This document shows, piece by piece, positions 30,600 to 31,327 of a DNA stretch of 31,327 nucleotides. Every line of letters begins with the position of its first letter. Within the stretch, counting starts at the first letter, position 1. The position numbers and the translations under genes were made by a program. The notes under the pieces are model-generated. The model was given only the letters and a program-made list of their open reading frames with translations. It made no database searches and was not told where the DNA came from. This DNA comes from Gnetum montanum (taxonomy: Eukaryota; Streptophyta; Gnetopsida; Gnetales; Gnetaceae), in assembly GCA_015680685.1 (NCBI GenBank), contig MNCI01027046.1, forward strand, positions 159,405 to 190,731, given 5' to 3'.

Positions 30600-30944
30600 T
30601 CATGATAAAACTTATTTTTAATGAACCACGATATTGTATCTATGATATTGCATTTACAATATCATATCTAAACATCATAGCCTTGCATACATCATCGTTG
30701 ATGCGATGGAGAGGGTCCTGATCATCCCTATAAATACCAACACTTAGTTGCATTGAACGAACAACTTTCATTCCATCCTTAGTGAAACTATTGCAGTTTG
30801 TTTTTGTAGTTTACACTTAGTCATAGAGTGAATGCCTGCAATGTAGTGTTGAACAGTTGTACGACATCTTTATTCGAGTGGATTATGCTTGGGCATAGTT
30901 CATGAACAAAAATAAAGATTGAGATTGTTTGCCACCATTGCGAC
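30600..30944 (+). mobile_element. Old LTR remnant related to the GATATCGCG family
   Basis: It has GATATTGTAT, GATATTGC and ACAATATCATATC at 30624-30668, followed by CCCTATAAATACC (30728-30740), ATCTTTATTCGAG (30866-30878) and AATAAAG (30911-30917). The order and spacing (TATA to TTTATTCGA about 130-140 bp) follow the intact LTR that begins at 30945 (GATATCGCG, TATAAATAAG, ATCTTTATTCGAC, AATAAAG). The CpGs of the motif appear as TpG/CpA. It is interrupted at its 3' side by the younger LTR. Confidence 0.5.
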
Positions 30945-31327
30945 TGATGAGACATGATATCGCATGCACCGCGATATCGCGTACGCGATATCACGGTCCA
31001 CCGCCAAATCTATAAATAAGAGGCAGCACTCCCCTCATTTATCATCCTAGGCTAGAAGTAGCGAAGCTCTGGCAGTTTAATCACTCCAGAGATAGAATAT
31101 TTTCCATGTGCCCGCAGTAGGAGTCCCCAAGTGAACGGATCTTTATTCGACAGCTTTGTACCTGAACGCAAGTTGTGTACGGCAATAAAGACAAGCTTTG
31201 TGAATAAACCTTGCAATGCATGGAATAGGTTTATTACATGTTATTTCCTACCTGTTATTTATTACATGCATTAGCGCGGCATGAGTACGACTTGGTTACG
31301 AGCATTGACGAATGTGTACGGCTAACC
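30945..31327 (+). mobile_element. LTR D, plus orientation, GATATCGCG family (cut by window end)
   Basis: It starts TGATGAGACATGATATCGC. It matches the reverse complement of 6253-5800 almost throughout: CTATAAATAAGAGGC, GATAGAATATTTTCCATGTG, CAGTAGGAGTCC, GGATCTTTATTCGA, and the Y/X text at the end. It contains a TATA box (31010-31020), AATAAAG (about 31183-31189) and GAATAAACC (31201-31209). The 3' part and any internal region lie beyond the window. Confidence 0.85.
30973..30992. repeat. Perfect 20 bp palindrome in LTR D
   Basis: GATATCGCGTACGCGATATC reads the same on both strands. It lies 18 bp upstream of the TATA box and contains four CpGs, unusual for a repeat in this AT-rich, CpG-poor window. 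Confidence 0.95.

Overview
This is nuclear DNA from a land plant. It is rich in transposable elements and holds one recognisable host gene. The evidence for a plant is a spliced nuclear gene for a plastid-type Iojap/RsfS ribosome-silencing factor, a decayed fragment of plant mitochondrial nad5, plant Ty3/gypsy and Ty1/copia LTR retrotransposon remains, RTE-type LINE tails and tRNA-derived SINEs. The 3.9 kb first intron, the age and layering of the repeats and the low gene density would suit a large genome such as a gymnosperm's, but nothing here proves the clade.

Layout. Positions 1-9810 are plus-strand debris of one LTR-retrotransposon group. First comes a gag-protease reading frame with six in-frame stops and no frameshift (to 1784). 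Then comes a 3' non-coding part with a degenerate ~30 bp repeat array, an LTR (about 3600-4710), and an integrase fragment with a mutated catalytic residue (4700-5365). A minus-strand LTR of a different family follows (5416-6253). The block ends with a second, longer copy of the 3' non-coding part plus LTR (about 6500-9805), which carries a 470 bp tandem duplication whose junction is a single N. Positions 9810-18200 are minus-strand. Read from high to low coordinates they hold protease, reverse transcriptase, RNase H and integrase of an Athila/Tat-like Ty3/gypsy element, then an LTR-like promoter region with a duplicated TATA segment, then a broken ORF resembling the gag-like or plant-mobile-domain protein with a coiled-coil tail. 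A Ty1/copia LTR (18240-18530) follows.

Positions 18530-22250 are AT-rich and hold two RTE LINE 3' ends, the nad5-derived fragment and a reverse-transcriptase fragment of another LINE. Positions 23119-29720 hold the Iojap gene on the minus strand. It has six predicted exons and 211 codons, and all splice sites and phases agree. Its introns have collected SINEs and an RTE LINE. Downstream in coordinate order come a further SINE, an old LTR remnant, and the start of a young-looking plus-strand LTR (30945 to the window end). That LTR is the inverted partner of the one at 5416-6253; both carry GATATCGCG palindromes upstream of a TATA box.

Apart from the Iojap gene I see no intact coding sequence. 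The stops in the transposon frames fall mostly at Gln (CAG to TAG), Trp (TGG to TGA) or similar sites, as expected for methylation-driven C-to-T decay. I do not see a convincing new biological system. The most unusual items are the palindromic LTR motif, the repeated P-F-x-x-[K/R]-x-P motif in the gag linker, the repeat unit shared by coding and non-coding parts of the same element, and the buried nad5 fragment.
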